In this document: positions 6,691-7,863 of the stretch, piece by piece
Numbering within the stretch: the first letter of the stretch is position 1
Layout of the letters: each line of letters starts with the position of its first letter
Origin: Flavobacterium sp.
Lineage (GTDB): Bacteria > Bacteroidota > Bacteroidia > Flavobacteriales > Flavobacteriaceae
Direction: 5' to 3'
DNA: 7,863 bases
Assembly: GCA_019105125.1 (NCBI GenBank)
Contig: JAHRWO010000314.1
Span: forward strand, 1 to 7,863
Program-made: the position numbers and the translations under genes
Notes under the pieces: generated by a model
Seen by the model: the letters and a program-made list of their open reading frames with translations, nothing else
Told to the model about the DNA's origin: nothing
Database searches by the model: none

Positions 6691-7863
6691 TTGATATCAA
6701 AAGACACCATAGAAAAAGTATTTGATACCGCCCGAGTTGAGGAGGTGATTGGTGATTTTGTACAACTCAAACGCGCCGGAAGTAACTTAAAAGGATTATC
6801 GCCTTTTGTAAACGAGAAATCGCCATCGTTTATGGTGTCGCCTGTGAAACAAATTTGGAAGGATTTTTCCTCTGGAAAAGGTGGAAATGCCGTGACGTTC
6901 TTAATGGAGCACGAACATTTTACGTATCCAGAAGCTATAAAATATTTAGCAAATAAATATAATATTGAGATAGAAGAAACGGTTCAAACGGATGAAGATG
7001 TAGCGCAAGCCAATGAAAAGGAAAGTATGTATTTGGTTTCCGAATTCGCTCAGAAATATTTCCATCATACTTTGCTAGAAACTGAAGAAGGAAAAGCTAT
7101 CGGATTGTCTTATTTTAAAGAACGTGGTTTTACTTTCGATACGATCAAAAAATTCGGATTAGGATATTCTCCAGAATCTTGGGATGCTTTTACCAAAGAA
7201 GCGCTTGGGAAAGGTTATAAATTAGAATATTTAGAAAAAACCGGACTTTCGATTGTTAAGGAAGACAAACAGTTTGATCGTTTCAAAGGTCGTGTGATGT
7301 TTCCGATACAAAGTATGAGTGGGCGTGTTTTGGGTTTTGGTGGTCGTATTCTGACGAACGATAAAAAAGCTGCAAAATACCTAAATTCGCCCGAAAGTGA
7401 TATTTACCACAAGAGTAAAGTTTTGTACGGAATTTTCCATGCAAAGCAAGCTCTCGCCAAACTAAATAATTGTTATTTAGTGGAAGGATATACCGATGTT
7501 ATCCAAATGCATCAAGCCGGAATTGAAAACGTAGTCGCTTCTTCAGGAACGGCTTTAACGTCAGATCAAATCCGATTAATTAATCGCTTAACACCAAATA
7601 TTACGGTTCTTTTTGATGGCGATGCTGCCGGACTTCGAGCGTCAATTCGTGGAATTGATTTGATTTTGGAAGCTGGAATGAACGTTAAAGTGTGTACGTT
7701 TCCTGATGGTGATGATCCGGATAGTTTTGCAAGAAAAACTTCGTATGAAGATTTGTTGCAATATTTCGAAGATAACGCCAAAGATTTCATTCAGTTCAAA
7801 GCTTCTTTGTTAATGCAAGAGGCCAAGAATGATCCAATTAAAAAAGCCGATTTAATTCGCGAT
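6691..7863 (+). CDS. dnaG: DNA primase DnaG, N-terminal 391 codons (3' end outside window)
   Basis: DNA primase, which makes the short RNA primers that start DNA chains at the replication fork, working with the DnaB helicase. The start must be the TTG at 6691: an in-frame TGA lies at 6679-6681 and the conserved N-terminus begins at once (ISKDTIEKVFDTARVEEVIG). Present are the zinc-binding-domain fold (about 1-95), and the RNA polymerase core with its TOPRIM part: Glu265 in VEGYTDV, Asp309 and Asp311 in LFDGDAAG, and Asp342/Asp344 in DGDDPDSF, so the catalytic metal site is complete. Oddly, all four zinc ligands of the CHC2 domain are replaced: where CPFH and CFGC are expected it reads SPFV (37-40) and DFSS (58-61). 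The rest of that domain is well conserved, including NEKSPSF and SGKGGNA. The helicase-binding C-terminal domain lies outside the window. Identification is very firm. Confidence 0.96.
   Translation, partial: MISKDTIEKVFDTARVEEVIGDFVQLKRAGSNLKGLSPFVNEKSPSFMVSPVKQIWKDFSSGKGGNAVTFLMEHEHFTYPEAIKYLANKYNIEIEETVQTDEDVAQANEKESMYLVSEFAQKYFHHTLLETEEGKAIGLSYFKERGFTFDTIKKFGLGYSPESWDAFTKEALGKGYKLEYLEKTGLSIVKEDKQFDRFKGRVMFPIQSMSGRVLGFGGRILTNDKKAAKYLNSPESDIYHKSKVLYGIFHAKQALAKLNNCYLVEGYTDVIQMHQAGIENVVASSGTALTSDQIRLINRLTPNITVLFDGDAAGLRASIRGIDLILEAGMNVKVCTFPDGDDPDSFARKTSYEDLLQYFEDNAKDFIQFKASLLMQEAKNDPIKKADLIRD

Noticed and set aside
6582..6770. 62-residue minus-strand open frame spanning the terminator, promoter and start of dnaG
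   Set aside because: It covers a clear terminator, the dnaG promoter and the conserved primase N-terminus on the other strand; no motif or promoter of its own.
7566..7790. 74-residue minus-strand open frame inside dnaG
   Set aside because: Antisense to the TOPRIM catalytic region of the primase.

Overview
The window comes from the chromosome of a member of the Bacteroidota, most likely Flavobacteriaceae close to Flavobacterium. The signs are a low-GC, A/T-rich sequence, promoter boxes of the Bacteroidota type (TAnnTTTG) in front of four transcription units, almost no Shine-Dalgarno sequences, and protein sequences typical of the group. There is no sign of phage, transposon, CRISPR, tRNA or rRNA. 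No gene-free stretch exceeds about 150 bases.

Layout. (1) At the left edge is the C-terminal part of a polyprenyl diphosphate synthase on the + strand (to 388). (2) Its stop codon touches, with no gap, the stop codon of a convergent minus-strand unit (389-3167). This unit encodes a small predicted membrane protein of unknown function (first gene, 2730-3167) and a large soluble GAF-PAS-PAS-PAS histidine kinase (second gene, 389-2758); the two overlap by 29 bases. (3) Divergent from this, across 115 bases, is a response regulator with an AraC-type output domain (3283-4047). Both sides of the divergent region carry the same TAGTTTTGC promoter core. (4) Next is a three-gene + strand unit (4149-6541): an ECF sigma factor, a single-pass membrane protein that is probably its anti-sigma factor, and an exported protein with a periplasmic helical segment and a C-terminal outer-membrane beta-barrel. 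It ends in a good intrinsic terminator. (5) The right edge holds the first 391 codons of DNA primase, dnaG, starting at a TTG codon behind a tandem pair of TAACTTTG boxes.

How the genes may work together. The kinase and the divergent regulator look like a two-component system: signal input through GAF/PAS domains, autophosphorylation at His571, transfer to Asp56 of the regulator, and transcriptional output through AraC helix-turn-helix motifs. The small membrane protein could tie the otherwise soluble kinase to the inner membrane; this is inference. The sigma/anti-sigma/beta-barrel unit looks like an envelope-sensing module. The primase and the prenyl synthase are housekeeping genes.

The most unusual point is that this DnaG has lost all four zinc-ligand positions of its N-terminal CHC2 zinc-binding domain while keeping the TOPRIM catalytic acids. 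I suspect this is a trait of the flavobacterial lineage rather than of this strain alone. I did not find a clearly new system; the best candidate for undescribed biology is the kinase with its overlapping membrane-protein partner.
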